64,000 nt of DNA from assembly GCF_000715075.1 (NCBI RefSeq), contig NC_134081.1, positions 108,550,108-108,614,107 on the forward strand, read 5' to 3'. Positions 1 through 10,045 of this stretch are shown piece after piece. The stretch's first letter is position 1. Every line of letters starts with the position of its first letter. The translations under genes and the position numbers were made by a program. The DNA is from Nicotiana tabacum. Lineage: Eukaryota > Streptophyta > Magnoliopsida > Solanales > Solanaceae. Below the pieces are notes generated by a model. It worked only from the letters and a program-made list of their open reading frames with translations, was not told the origin of the DNA and did no database searches.

Positions 1-233
1 TTGGAATCATCAAAATTCAAATTCAAGGTCGTTTACACATAGGTCCATATCCGGTCCACTTTTCTAACTTAAATTTTTCAATTATGAGGCTAAGTGTCTC
101 ATTTCACTCTGAGTTCCTTCCGGACCCGAATCAACTAACCCGATATAACATAATATAGTTGAATAACACAAAAAGAAGTAGAAATGGGGAAAACTAGGTT
201 ATAACTTTTGAAACAACCGGCCAGGTCGTTACA
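1..233 (-). repeat. Partial LTR (downstream LTR of the chromovirus)
   Basis: Positions 1-233 match 8091-8321 nearly base for base and end at the same ...CGTTACA boundary, next to the polypurine tract. In the element's orientation this is the first 233 bases of the 3' LTR (beginning TGTAACGACC). The rest lies beyond the window start. Confidence 0.93.
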
Positions 234-777
234 TCCTTCCCCTCTTAAACATCTGTTCGTCCTCGAACAGGTCTAGAAACATACTTCGAGTCTCGAATAG
301 GCGTGGATATCTGCTCCGTATCTCCCGCTCGGTCTCCCAGGTGGCCTCCTCCACAGGCTGACCTCTCAATTACACCTTTACTGAAGCTATATCCTTTGAC
401 CTCAACCTTCGAACCTGCCGATCCAAAATAGCCACTCGCTCCACATCATAAGTCATATCACCCTCCAACTGAACCGTGCTGAAATCCAAAACATGGGACG
501 GATCTCCAATATACTTCCGGAGCATGGAAACATGAAACACTGGATGCACACTTAACAAGATGGGTGGCAAGGCAAGCTTATAAGCCAACTCTCCTATCCT
601 CTGAAGCACATCAAAAGGCCCAATGAACGGGGGGCTCAACTTGCCCCTCTTCCCAAACCTCATAACACCCTTCACGGGTGATACCTTCAGCAAAACCTTC
701 TCCCCAACCATAAAAGACACATCACGGACCTTCCTATCCGCATAGATCTTCTGCCTGGACTGCGCCGTGCGAAGCCG
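229..777 (-). pseudogene. Integrase C-terminal and chromodomain region of gypsy pol
   Basis: The open part (370-720) contains a VGEKVLLKVSP-type segment followed by PPFIGPFDVLQRIG and HPVFHVSMLRKYIGDP, which is the integrase C-terminal GPY/F module of chromoviruses. After a stop at 370-372 the same frame continues through a chromodomain-like tail (GQPVEEATWE) and on through the polypurine tract, ending at a TAA at 229-231 inside the LTR. In the family this tail is thought to tether integrase to chromatin. The stop at 370 and another at 781 break the frame. The tail is short and diverged, so calling it a true chromodomain is an inference from clade. Confidence 0.8.
234..246 (-). other. Polypurine tract of the chromovirus
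   Basis: On the minus strand this reads AAGAGGGGAAGGA and abuts the LTR that begins TGTAACGACC. This is the expected plus-strand primer position for an LTR retroelement. The pol reading frame runs through it. Confidence 0.85.
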
Positions 778-1953
778 CTCCTAAATTAATTTCACCTTAT
801 CTAATGCGTCCCGGACCAAGTTTGTACCTAAGAGCCTAGCCTCACCCGGCTCAAACCATCCAACCGGAGATCTACACCTCCTCCCATACAAAGCCTCATA
901 CAGAGCCATCTGAATACTCGACTGATAACTGTTGTTATATGCAAACTCTATGAGTGGCAGAAACTGGTCCCATGAACCCCCAAAGTTAATGACACAAGCG
1001 CGCAATATGTCCTCCAATATCTGAATAGTGCGCTCGGACTGCCCGTCCGTCTGAGGGTGAAAAGTTGTGCTTAACTCAACCTGAGTACCCAACTCTCACT
1101 GCACGACCCTCCAAAACTGCGATGTGAACTGAGTACCCCCATCTGAAATGATGGAAACTGGGACACCATGCAGGTGAACGATCTCTCGGATGTAAATTTC
1201 AGCCAACCGCTCTGAAGAGTAAGTAGTACCAACTGGAATGAAGTGCGCGGACTTGGTCAGCCGATCCACAATAACCCAAATAGCGATGAACTTCCTCAAA
1301 GTCCGTGGGAGCCCAACTACAAAGTCCATAGTGATCTGCTCCCACTTCCACTCTGGGATAACTAACCTCCGAAGCAAGCCACCCAGTCTCTGATGCTCAT
1401 ACTTAACCTGTTGACAGTTTAGACACCGAGCCACAAACCCAACTATATCCTTCTTCATCCGCCTCCACCAATAGTGCTGCCTCAAATCTTGGTACATCTT
1501 CGCGGCACCCGAATGGATGGAATACCGCGAGCTATGGGCCTCCTCAAGAATCAGCTCTCGAAGCCCATCAACATTAGGCACACAAATCCGGCCCTGCATT
1601 CTCAGCACCCCATCATCACCAATAATCACATCCCTAGCATCACCTCTCCGAACCCTATCCTGAAGAACGAGCAAGTGAGGGTCATCATACTGACGCTCCC
1701 TGATACGATCATAAAGAGAAGACCTGGAGACCACACAAGCCAATACCCGACTAGGCTCCGAAATATCCAATCTGACAAGATGGCCCGCTAAGGCCTGAAC
1801 ATCCAATGCCAAAGGTTTCTCTGCTGCTGGAAGATATGCTAAACTCCCCAAACTCTCTGCCCGGCGACTCAAAGCATCGGCCACAACATTGGCCTTCCCC
1901 GGATGGTACAAAATAGTGATATCATAGTCCTTAAGAAGATCCAACCATCTCCG
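778..1953 (-). pseudogene. Integrase of the gypsy chromovirus
   Basis: Carries the zinc-binding HHCC module (HSSRYSIHSG ... CLNCQQVK) followed by the catalytic core. All three expected acidic positions are visible: Asp in ITMDFVVGLP, Asp in SIISDGGTQFT and Glu in HPQTDGQSERT. The role would be insertion of the element's cDNA. The frame is interrupted by a TGA at 1096-1098 inside the catalytic core and a TAG at 781-783, and a TAG at 1954-1956 separates it from RNase H. The catalytic residues are therefore conserved but lie on separate open segments, so no active enzyme is expected without readthrough. Confidence 0.9.
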
Positions 1954-2568
1954 CTATCGCAAATTAAGATCCTTCTGCTTTAACAGATACTGCAGACTCC
2001 GGTGATCAGTATAGATCTCACAATGAACCCCATACAAATAATGATGCCAAATCTTCAAGGCGTGAACAATGGCTGCTAACTCAAGATCATGGATAGGATA
2101 GTTCTTCTCATGGGTCTTAAACTAGCGCGAGGCATAGGCGATCACCCTACCCTCCTGCATCAAAACATAACCAATGCCTATCCTCGAGGCATCACAATAC
2201 ACGGTGTAAGAACCTAAAGCTGATGGCAGAACTAACATTGGAGCTGTGGTCAAAGCAGTCTTGAGCTTCTGAAATCTCTTCTCACATTCATCCGACCACC
2301 TGAATGGAGCACCCTTTTGGGTCAATTTGGTCAAGGGCGATGCAATAGATGAAAATCCCTCCACAAAGCGACGGTAGTAACCCGCCAAACCAAGAAAGCT
2401 CCTAATCTCTGTGGCTGAGGATGGTCTGGGCCAACTCTGCACCACCTCTATCTTCCTTAGATCCACCTGAATACCCTCACTGGACACCACGTGCCCCAAG
2501 AATGCTACTGAACTGAGCCAAAACTCACATTTGGAGAACTTTGCATAAAGTTTCTCCTCCTTCAATCT
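1954..2568 (-). pseudogene. RNase H region of the gypsy chromovirus
   Basis: The downstream half of RT ([35 protein letters not shown]) leads into the Ty3-type RNase H ([15 protein letters not shown], then [18 protein letters not shown], with the first catalytic Asp in YCDAS). In the family this enzyme degrades the RNA strand during reverse transcription. The stretch is bounded by TAG stops at 2569-2571 and 1954-1956, with another TAG at 2122-2124 inside RNase H. All three lie in the same reading frame as RT and integrase. Confidence 0.88.
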
Positions 2569-3321
2569 CTATAATACAATCTTTAAATGTTGAGCGTGCT
2601 CCTCCTGGCTACGGGAGTACACCAGGATATCATCAATAAATACAACAACGAATGAGTCTAAATAGGGCTGAAATACACTATTCATCAAATGCATGAACGC
2701 TGCTGGGGCATTGGTCAGCCCAAAAGACATCACCAATAACTCATAATGGCCATATCGGGTCCTGAAAGCTGTCTTGAGAATATCTGAATCCCGAATCTTC
2801 AGTTGGTGATAGCCGGACCTCAAATCAATCTTGGAGAACACCCTCGTTCCCTGAAGATGGTCGAATAAATCATCAATACGAGGCAAAGGATACTTGTTCT
2901 TAACTGTGACCTTGTTCAACTGCCTGTAATCAATACACATTCTCATGGAACCATCCTTCTTTTTCTCAAATAGAACCGGTGCACCCCAAGGTGACACACT
3001 AGGCCGAATAAACCCCTTTATCGAGGAGTTCCTAAAGTTGTTCTTTCAATTCCTTCAAATCCGTCGGTGCCATACGATACGGTGGAATAGAAATGGGCTG
3101 AGTGCCTGACACCAAATCAATACCAAAGTCAATATCCCTGTCAGGCAGCATGCCCGGTAGGTCTACAGGAAACACATCCGAAAACTCACGTATCACCGGA
3201 ACATAATCAATGACGGGGGTCTCTGCACTAACATCCCCCACAAAAGCCAAATAAGATAGGCAACCCTTCTCAACCATGCGCTGAGCCTTCAAATATAAAA
3301 TCACCCTACTTGGTACATAAT
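2569..3321 (-). pseudogene. Reverse transcriptase of the gypsy chromovirus
   Basis: RT motifs are clear: [35 protein letters not shown], the [11 protein letters not shown] segment and the catalytic FIDDILVYS box. The N-terminal linker (3032-3304, ending [12 protein letters not shown]) is in a different frame from both neighbours. Two small indels, near 3340 and near 3010-3025, therefore shift the frame and then restore it. The catalytic Asp pair is intact. The enzyme copies the element's RNA in cytoplasmic particles. It is inactive here because of the frameshifts and the stop at 2569-2571. Confidence 0.9.
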
Positions 3322-3693
3322 CTATAGAACCGCTCCACTCAACCCTCGAATTCCCGGCATAGCCAACGTCACCGTCTTAGCGTGACAATCTAGAACAGCA
3401 TGACATGGAGATAACCAATCCATACCCAATATCACATCAAAGTCAACCATACTGAGCAACAATAGATCTACTCGGGTCTCCAGACCCCCAATAGTCACCA
3501 CACATAACCGATATACGTGGTCCACAATAATAGTATCACCCACAGGATTAGATATATATACAGATGAAACTAAGGACTCACGGGGCATATCTAGAAAATG
3601 GGTAAAATACGAGGAAACATATGAATACGTGGAACTAGGGTCAAATAATACTGAGGCATCTATGTGGCAAACTGAGACAATACCTGTAATCAC
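3322..3693 (-). pseudogene. Aspartic protease of the gypsy chromovirus
   Basis: Positions correspond to a retropepsin-like domain. VLFDPSSTYSYVS occupies the active-site loop, VDLLLLSMVDFDVILGMDWL is the flap-to-helix region, and ILGMDWL is a hallmark of gypsy proteases. The loop Asp is present, but the usual D-[ST]-G triad reads D-P-S, so the Gly normally needed for the active site is lost. It shares frame with gag upstream. A frameshift near its end (about 3340) separates it from RT. Confidence 0.85.
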
Positions 3694-5223
3694 AGCATCT
3701 GAAGCAATAGCATCTGGTATGGCAGGGAGAGCATAGAAACGGTCCTGACCACCCCCTGATCTGCCTCCCCCTCTAGGGCGACCCCTAGCTGACTGACCTC
3801 CACCCCGAGCTGACTGGGCGGGTGGTCAGGTAGTTGGTGCTGTAGTTGGAGGCTGACTCCTCTGCTGAGATAGACCTCCATGACGACGAGGACACTGCCT
3901 CTATATATGCCCAAGCTCCCCACACTCAAAATAATTTCCTGGTGCTGGTGGCAGAAACTGAAGGGAACCCCTAGCACCGGGATAACTGGTAAAAGAACCT
4001 GGCACAGAACAACCCTGAACAGGTGGAGCACGGGACGAACTCTGAACTGGAAGGGCACTAAGTGATGAGTGGCCTTGATGAGAACTGTGAGAACCATGGC
4101 CAGATGATGCACCCCGATGAAATGGCCGAGTCGACTGAGCCTGTCTGAAATGACGACCTCTACCGTGCTAGAACTGACCCACAAAAGGAGCACCGCTGAA
4201 TCCACCCTGACCACGAGGCCTCTTTGCCTCCCGTTCAACCCTCTCCTGACTGTGAACCATCTCAATCTGTCGAGCAATGTCGACTACCTCATCAAAAGTA
4301 GCACCTGAAACCCTCTCTCTGATCATGAGCAATTGTAGCTGATAAGTGAGACCATCAATAAACCTCATGATCCTCTCTCTGTCTGTGGGAACCAACCAGA
4401 TAGCATGACGGGCCAACTCAGAGAATCGCATCTCATACTGTGTCACAGACATATCACCCTGGCGAAGCCGCTTAAACTCTCTGCGCAGCTCCTCTCTGCG
4501 AGATCGAGGCACGAACTTCTCCAAAAAGACCACGGAGAACTGCTGCCAAGTAAGGGGTGCTGTGCCAATAGGCCTACGCCTCTCGTAAGTCTCCCACCAT
4601 CTGAGTGCAGCCCCAGAAAACTGAAAGGTAGTGAATGAGACCCCACAAGTCTCCAAAATACCAATAGTACGGAGTATCCTATGACACCTGTCCAAAAAGT
4701 CCTGAGCATCCTCTCTCTCTGTGCCACTTAAAGGTGGTGGCTGAAGTCTCCCAAACCTATCCAATCTGCGCTGATCATCCTCAGGCATAGCAGGAACCAC
4801 ATAATCTTGAGCAACAGCAACCGGCTGGGCTGGTGGTAGCTCTGGTGTCTGAAGTCCCTGAATAACCTACTCGGGTGTGCGAGCGACAGGAGTCTGAGTG
4901 CCTCCCATGGCCTGAGAAGTGGTTGCGGCCGTCGAAATAGAGACCGCCTGAGCAACGCTAGTACACGCTGTCAGAATCTGAGCTTGGGCCTCCTAAAGGC
5001 CTGGAATCACAATAGGCACAAGTAGTGCCTGAGGTGGTGCATCAACAACTGGAGCTTGGTCCTGATCTGGGACAACCGGTGGATCTGTAGGTACTGCCCC
5101 AACTGCTGTACGGGCTGCACCTCTGCCCCTACCAGAGCCTCTGCCATGGCCTCGGCCTCTCGTGGCCCTGGCTGGTGGTATTAGTGGCTGGCCCTCCTGA
5201 CCGGTAGTACGAGTCCTCACCAT
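3694..5223 (-). pseudogene. Gag of the gypsy chromovirus
   Basis: The start Met is at 5223 (MVRTRTTGQEGQ), followed by a Gly/Arg-rich basic segment. The capsid-like retrotransposon gag domain lies at about 4750-4200 (FSGAALRWWETYERRRP, FLEKFVPRSRREELRREF). A Ser/Pro/Gln-rich linker and a CCHC-type zinc knuckle at about 3910-3950 follow. In the knuckle the first Cys has become Tyr (YFECGELGHI) and a stop falls just before the third ligand spacing. Other in-frame stops are at 4990-4992, at about 4869 and at 4168-4170. The product would package RNA, but it cannot be made full length. Confidence 0.87.
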
Positions 5224-5400
5224 CTGTGAGAGAATGAAACAACAGATGTTTAATTACTAGAATCACCAAATTCGCACGACAAGAATCCAAGAATGTGAAG
5301 TTTCCTAAAGGTTCTGCAGCCTCTCGAAGATAAGTACAGACGTCTCCGTACCGATCCGCAAGACTCTACTAAACCCGCTCATGACTCATGAGACCTATGT

Positions 5401-5419
5401 AACCTAGGCTCTGATACCA
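5401..5419 (-). other. Primer binding site (tRNA-iMet type) of the chromovirus
   Basis: On the minus strand this reads TGGTATCAGAGCCTAGGTT directly downstream of the LTR ending ...GTGACA (with a 3-base spacer). TGGTATCAGAGC is the standard initiator-Met PBS of plant LTR elements. Confidence 0.92.
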
Positions 5420-5422
5420 ATC

Positions 5423-8321
5423 TGTCACGACCCAAACTAACCTCTGTCGTGATGGCGCCTATCGTGGAACTAGGCAAGCCGACTCATTTCCAAAACAAAC
5501 CGATATTTTTCATTTCAAAGATAATTTCAAGGTTATTTAACATAAAACCTCCATTTAAAGAGTTCAAATTAAAGAAAAATAGAAGTGCGGAAAAGAAAAG
5601 CCTGGCATCGGGGTGTCACTAGTGATGAGAATATACTACAATCTATCTAACAATATCAAGGCTAACTCAGCCCGAAAAATAGCTAAATACAACCAGAGGA
5701 AGATAAGAAGGAGAAGAGCAGAGGCTGCGATCACCAAACAGCTACCTTGCTATCTCCAAGAAAATCTGCAGCCAAAACACTCAATAACCGCTACTGTGTC
5801 TAGCTACACCTGGATCTGCACACAAGGTGCATGGAGTAACATGAGTACGCCAACTCAGTAAGTAACAACAATAAATAAAGACTGAGCAGTAGTGACAAGC
5901 AATAAAGCATATAACGTTCATATCAGGAAATCTCAGTAAAATACCACATGCTCTTAAAAATCAGGATTTGAATCAAACATCCCGTTTAAACCCAATTCCA
6001 GTAAAAATCATTTAAAGACATTTTTCCAATAGTTTTTCAAACAAAGGCCCAATGCAAAGGTGAGAAAAAAATGATGAAATCATAAACAGCCCCTCGGGCA
6101 AAACATCACTCATATACAGCCCCTCGGGCAAACCTCACAGTCACTCGTGCCACTCAGGCATACCTTACAATCACCCGTGCCTCCCAGTCACTCAGCACTC
6201 GCACTCAGTAGGTACCTGCTCTCACTGGGGGTGTGTAGAGACTCCGGAGGGGCTCCTTCAGCCCAAGCGCTATAATCTGCACGGACAACTCACGTGCGAT
6301 AATAATAAAGTATGTTATAGGCGAGCGGCCCCGATCCACACTCATCCTCACAAATCAGGCCCTCGGCCTCACTCAGTCATAAGTATGCTGCAGGCGGGCA
6401 GCACCGATCCACGCTCATCCTCACAAATTAGGCCCTCGGCCTCACTCAGTCATAAATATCTCAAGCCACTCGGGCATTTCAGTAAAACAGGGCATTCGGC
6501 CCAAAACATTTATATGCATCAAAATAGAGTCATAAAACTGAGTTATGCGGTAAACAAGTATAAACATGACCGAGTATAGATTTTCAATCGAAAACAATGA
6601 GAGGATGATAAGAAACAGCCCCTAAGGGTCCAAACAGCATTGGCGCAAGGCCCAAACATGGCATTCAGCCCAATTTACGAAAAATCTTTCTAAAACATAT
6701 AAGTATCATATGGTTTCAACAAAGTATGCAACTTTACAGTTGGTACGGTACGGACCAAGTTACAAATCCCCAACAGTGCATGCCCACACGCCCGTCACCT
6801 AGCATGTGCGTCACTAGAAATAGTAGAATGATACAAAATTCGGGGTTTCATACCCTCAGGACTAGATTTACAATCGTTACTTACCTCAAACGGTCAAACC
6901 TCTACCCCGCAATGCTCTTGCCTCTGGACTCGGCCTCCAAATGCTCCAAATCTATTCACAATCAGTATAATACCATCAATATACACTAATGGAATGAATT
7001 CCACAAGAAAAGCTTCAAAATTAGACCAAAACCCGAAATTAGCGCAAACCCGGCCCCAGGGCCCACGTCTCAAAATCCGACAAAATTCACAAAACTAGAA
7101 ATCTAATTCACTCACGAGTCTAACCATACCAAATTCATCAAAATACGACATCGTTCGGTCCTTCAAATCCATAAATTACTTTTCCAAAATTTTCAAGCCC
7201 TAACCCCTCATTTTCACTAATTACCATGATTAAACAACGAAATATCACCATATATACAAGTATTAGGGCTCAAGTAACTTACTTCAATGAAATCCCCTTG
7301 ATTCCCTCTTCAAACCCCTCCAAAAGCTCCAAACACCGAGTTGAAATTTTGAAGAATGACCAAAATTTGCGAAGGGTTCTATTTAAGGATTCTGCCCAGG
7401 TTTTTCGCACCTGCGGCCATTTTCTCGCACCTGCGCTTCCGCATCTGCGGACACGGGTGCGCACCTGCGCAACTCACTTAATCACACAGATTTTGCATCT
7501 GCAGACCCCTTTCTCGCACCTGCAGACTCGCATCTGCGGTCCCAGGTGCGCATCTGCGAAACCAGTCCAAACTCCTCCTCTCCGCATCTGCGCTCAAGGC
7601 TTCGCACTTGCGGGCTCGCAGATGCGGCCAATCCTTCACACCTGCGTTCCCAGCTGTAATTTCCAACTTCAACAAATCCGTTAACCACCTGGAATCACCC
7701 CGAGGCCCTCGGGACAACAACCAAAAATACCAACAAGTCATATATCAACATACAAACTTAGTCGAACCTTCGAATCACTCAAAACAACATCCAAACATCA
7801 AATTACCCTCGAATTCAAGCCTAAGAACTTCTAAATTTCTAAATTCGGCAATCGATGACAAAACCAACCAAACCACGTCCGAATGACCTCAAATTTTGCA
7901 CAAGTCCTAAATGACATAACAGAGGTATTCCAATTTTCAGAATCGGATTCCGACCCCGATATCAAAAAGTCAACCCCCGGTCAAACTTCTCAAAAATAAA
8001 ACTTTCGGCATTTCAAGCCTAATTCTCTACGGACTTCCAAATAATATTCCGGACACGCTCCTAAGCCCAAAATCACCATACGGAGCTATTGGAATCATCA
8101 AAATTCAAATCTGAGGTAGTTTACACATAGGTCCATATCCGGTCCACTTTTCTAACTTAACATTTTCAATTATGAGACTAAGTGTCTCATTTCACTCCGA
8201 GTTTCTTCCGGACCCGAACCAACTAATCCGATATAACATAATATAATTGAATAACACAAAAAGAAGTAGAAATGGGGAAAACGGGGTTATAACTTTTGAA
8301 ACGACTGGCCGGGTCGTTACA
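5423..8321 (-). repeat. Complete 2.9-kb LTR (upstream LTR of the chromovirus)
   Basis: Bounded by TGTCACGACC (5423) and GGTCGTTACA (8321) as written on the plus strand, with the PBS immediately outside the left boundary. It contains an internal tandem duplication of about 70 bp (6313-6460, with a GATCCAC...CTCATCCTCACAAAT core in both copies). Near 7405-7650 it holds an array of CGCANNTGCG palindromes, next to a TTAAATAGA TATA-like box read on the minus strand. No host gene is visible. Open frames such as 7226-7684 follow the array and are not convincing proteins. Confidence 0.92.
7405..7650 (-). repeat. CGCANNTGCG palindrome array in LTR
   Basis: Many imperfect copies of CGCACCTGCG / CGCATCTGCG / CGCAGATGCG, each a near-palindrome with a CANNTG (E-box-like) core. 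The array lies between the LTR flank GAGGCCCTCGGGAC (about 7701-7715) and the sequence CTGGGCAGA (minus strand, about 7391-7399). A TATA-like TTAAATAGA follows in the element's direction. A regulatory role is inferred from position only. Confidence 0.7.
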
Positions 8322-9532
8322 GAATCACTTACCGGCCGGGTCGTTCAAGCTCAAGTTTGTCAAAAATGGCAAATGGGTCGAATGCCTCTGTTTTTATAAC
8401 TTAAAGATCTGTCCAGTCCGATCAGGGAGCTTGATCAGGGAGCTCGATCAGGGGAGCTCGATAAGGGGAGCTCGATCAGGGGAGCTCGATCAGGGGAGAT
8501 CGATCATGGGAGCTCGATCTCGGGAGCTCGATCTCGGGAGCTTGATCTTGGGAGCTCGATCATGGGAGCTCGATCTTGGGAGCTCGATCAGGGGAGATCG
8601 ATCATGGGAGCTCGATTAGGGGAGCTCGATTTTGGGCCTCGATCACAGCTCCAAATTTCCAGCACAAGAGAAAAAAAATTGCATCAGCTGTTTAAGTCCA
8701 ATTTTTTATCCGTTAACTATCCGAAACTCACCCGAGGCCCTCGGGACCTCAACCAAATATACCAACAAGTACTAAAACCTCATACGAACTTAGTCGAACC
8801 TTTAAATCACATCAAACAATGCTAAAACCACAAATCATACCCCAATTCAAGCTTAATGAAATTAAGAATTTTTAACTTCTACATTCGATGCCGGAACCTA
8901 TCAAATCAAGTCCGATTGACCTCGAATTTTGTACACAAGTCATAATTGACATAACGAAGCTGTGAAAATTTCCAGAACTGTATTCCGACCCCGATATCAA
9001 AATGTCAACTCCTCGGTCAAACTTTCAAACTTAAATTCTTGTTTTTAGCCATTTCAAGTCTAATTTAACTACGGACTTCCAAATAAAATTCCAAACACGC
9101 TCCTAAGTCCAAAATCACCATACAGAGTTGTTGGAATCATCAAAAATCTATTCCGTGGTCGTTTTCACATAATTAGACATCCGGTCACTATTTGAACTTA
9201 AATATTTTATTTTTTTATCAAAATTTCATATCTCGGGCTAGGGACCTCGGAATTTGATTCCGGGCATACGCCCAAGTCCCAAATCACGATATGGACCTAC
9301 CGGCACTGTCAAAATACTGATCCGAGTCCGTTTGCTCAAAATATTGACCAAAATCATCTCAATTGAGTTTTAAAGCTCTAATCCACATTTTAATCCATTT
9401 TTTCATATAAAAACTCTCCAGAAAATTTTACGGACTACGCACTCAAGTCGAGGAATGATAAATAGTACTTTTCGAGGTCTTAGAATATATAATTAATTAT
9501 TAAATTTAAAGATGATATTTTGGGTCATCACA
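8322..9532 (-). repeat. Older related gypsy LTR, truncated by the chromovirus insertion
   Basis: The right boundary reads ...GGGTCATCACA at 9532, which on the minus strand is a TGTGATGACCC LTR start. Several blocks match the neighbouring 2.9-kb LTR, including GAGGCCCTCGGGACCTCAACC at about 8734 and the ACTTAGTCGAACC block, in the same order. The LTR stops at 8321/8322 where the chromovirus begins, so the rest is probably beyond the window's left edge. The 8320-9540 stretch holds no credible gene. A translated repeat frame at 8296-8619 is only the minisatellite. Confidence 0.7.
8423..8645 (-). repeat. GGGAGCTCGATC tandem array in LTR
   Basis: About 16 copies of a 14-base unit close to GGGAGCTCGATCAG, with variants ending in ATG, TCT or TTG. 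The unit contains the palindromes GAGCTC and GATCGATC. It sits between the conserved GAGGCCCTCGGGAC flank (right) and, on the minus strand, CTGGACAGATC followed by a TATA-like TTATAAAAA (left). This is the same relative site as the different array at 7405-7650. Confidence 0.85.
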
Positions 9533-9770
9533 CTTGCAGAATATATGAAATAAAATTATGTTTCCATTGTTGTTAAATCTTTTTGATATTTAACATTAAT
9601 ACTTCAGTACAACAATCTAACATAAACCCATTAAAAAAAACAACCTTCAAAATAATCTTTTTGATATTTAACATTAATATACGTAGTGGCATTTTGTTTA
9701 ATGGATGTTGTAATAGTTATTCAAAAGGTCTTTGAAATACATATGACTTGGTACAATTTATGAAGCTTTC
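9533..9770. other. AT-rich spacer
   Basis: No gene is seen. A block of about 23 bases starting ATCTTTTTGATATTTAACAT occurs twice (about 9578 and 9655), suggesting a small local duplication. Confidence 0.5.
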
Positions 9771-9960
9771 TTATTGTACCGTAAAGAATCATTATCACGT
9801 GAAGCATAGCGCGGTTACATACCACGTTATGTGTATTGTCTTATCAACCCGATAAAGATATCGTTCTGGAAAAGCATTATTGTACCTTAAAAATCATTAA
9901 CACGCGAAGCATAGCGCGATCACATACCACGTTATGTGTTTTTTTCTTGCCTATAAATGA
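9771..9960 (+). promoter_or_regulatory. Duplicated upstream module and TATA box of the GRF zinc-finger gene
   Basis: A block of about 62 bases beginning TTATTGTACC and containing GAAGCATAGCGCG and ACATACCACGTTATGTG occurs at 9771-9834 and again at 9877-9938, a period of about 106 bases. A TATA-like CTATAAATGA lies at 9951-9960, 86 bases before the ATG at 10046. The arrangement suggests a promoter with a repeated upstream element. Confidence 0.6.
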
Positions 9961-10045
9961 TTAGCGCATTTTAGTTATTATCTGCGCTTAACCAAAACAA
10001 ATAGCAAAACTTTTCATAAATTTTTTATTTTTCTTGCATTAACAA

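Larger units (their letters stand above)
1..8321 (-). mobile_element. Ty3/gypsy chromovirus (Tekay/Del-like), decayed, left LTR cut by window edge
   Basis: An LTR retrotransposon on the minus strand. Read in its own direction it has a complete LTR (8321 to 5423), a tRNA-Met type primer binding site, one gag-protease-RT-RNase H-integrase-chromodomain reading frame, a polypurine tract and the start of the second LTR (233 to 1). Integrase lying after RNase H places it in Ty3/gypsy, and the C-terminal region after integrase resembles the chromodomain tail of Tekay/Del chromoviruses. The two LTRs share about 230 visible bases with roughly 15-18 differences counted by eye, so the insertion is not recent. 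Several in-frame stops and small frameshifts show it cannot encode a full polyprotein. The far end of the left LTR lies outside the window, so the target-site duplication cannot be checked. Confidence 0.93.

Noticed and set aside
1474..1791. Plus-strand 105-residue frame
   Set aside because: Antisense to the integrase of the chromovirus, with no domain of its own.
3690..4277. 195-residue minus-strand frame overlapping gag
   Set aside because: It is out of frame with the gag capsid and knuckle motifs, which lie in the other frame; a shadow frame.
7405..7650. CRISPR-like array of short palindromes
   Set aside because: The repeats have no regular spacing or unique spacers, the genome is plant, and the array is an LTR component.
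8296..8619. 107-residue frame rich in GARSWELD/ELDQG repeats
   Set aside because: It is a translation of the 14-base GGGAGCTCGATC minisatellite and has no codon or domain support.
8423..8645. CRISPR or satellite locus
   Set aside because: Contiguous 14-base units with no spacers; it is a minisatellite inside a truncated LTR.
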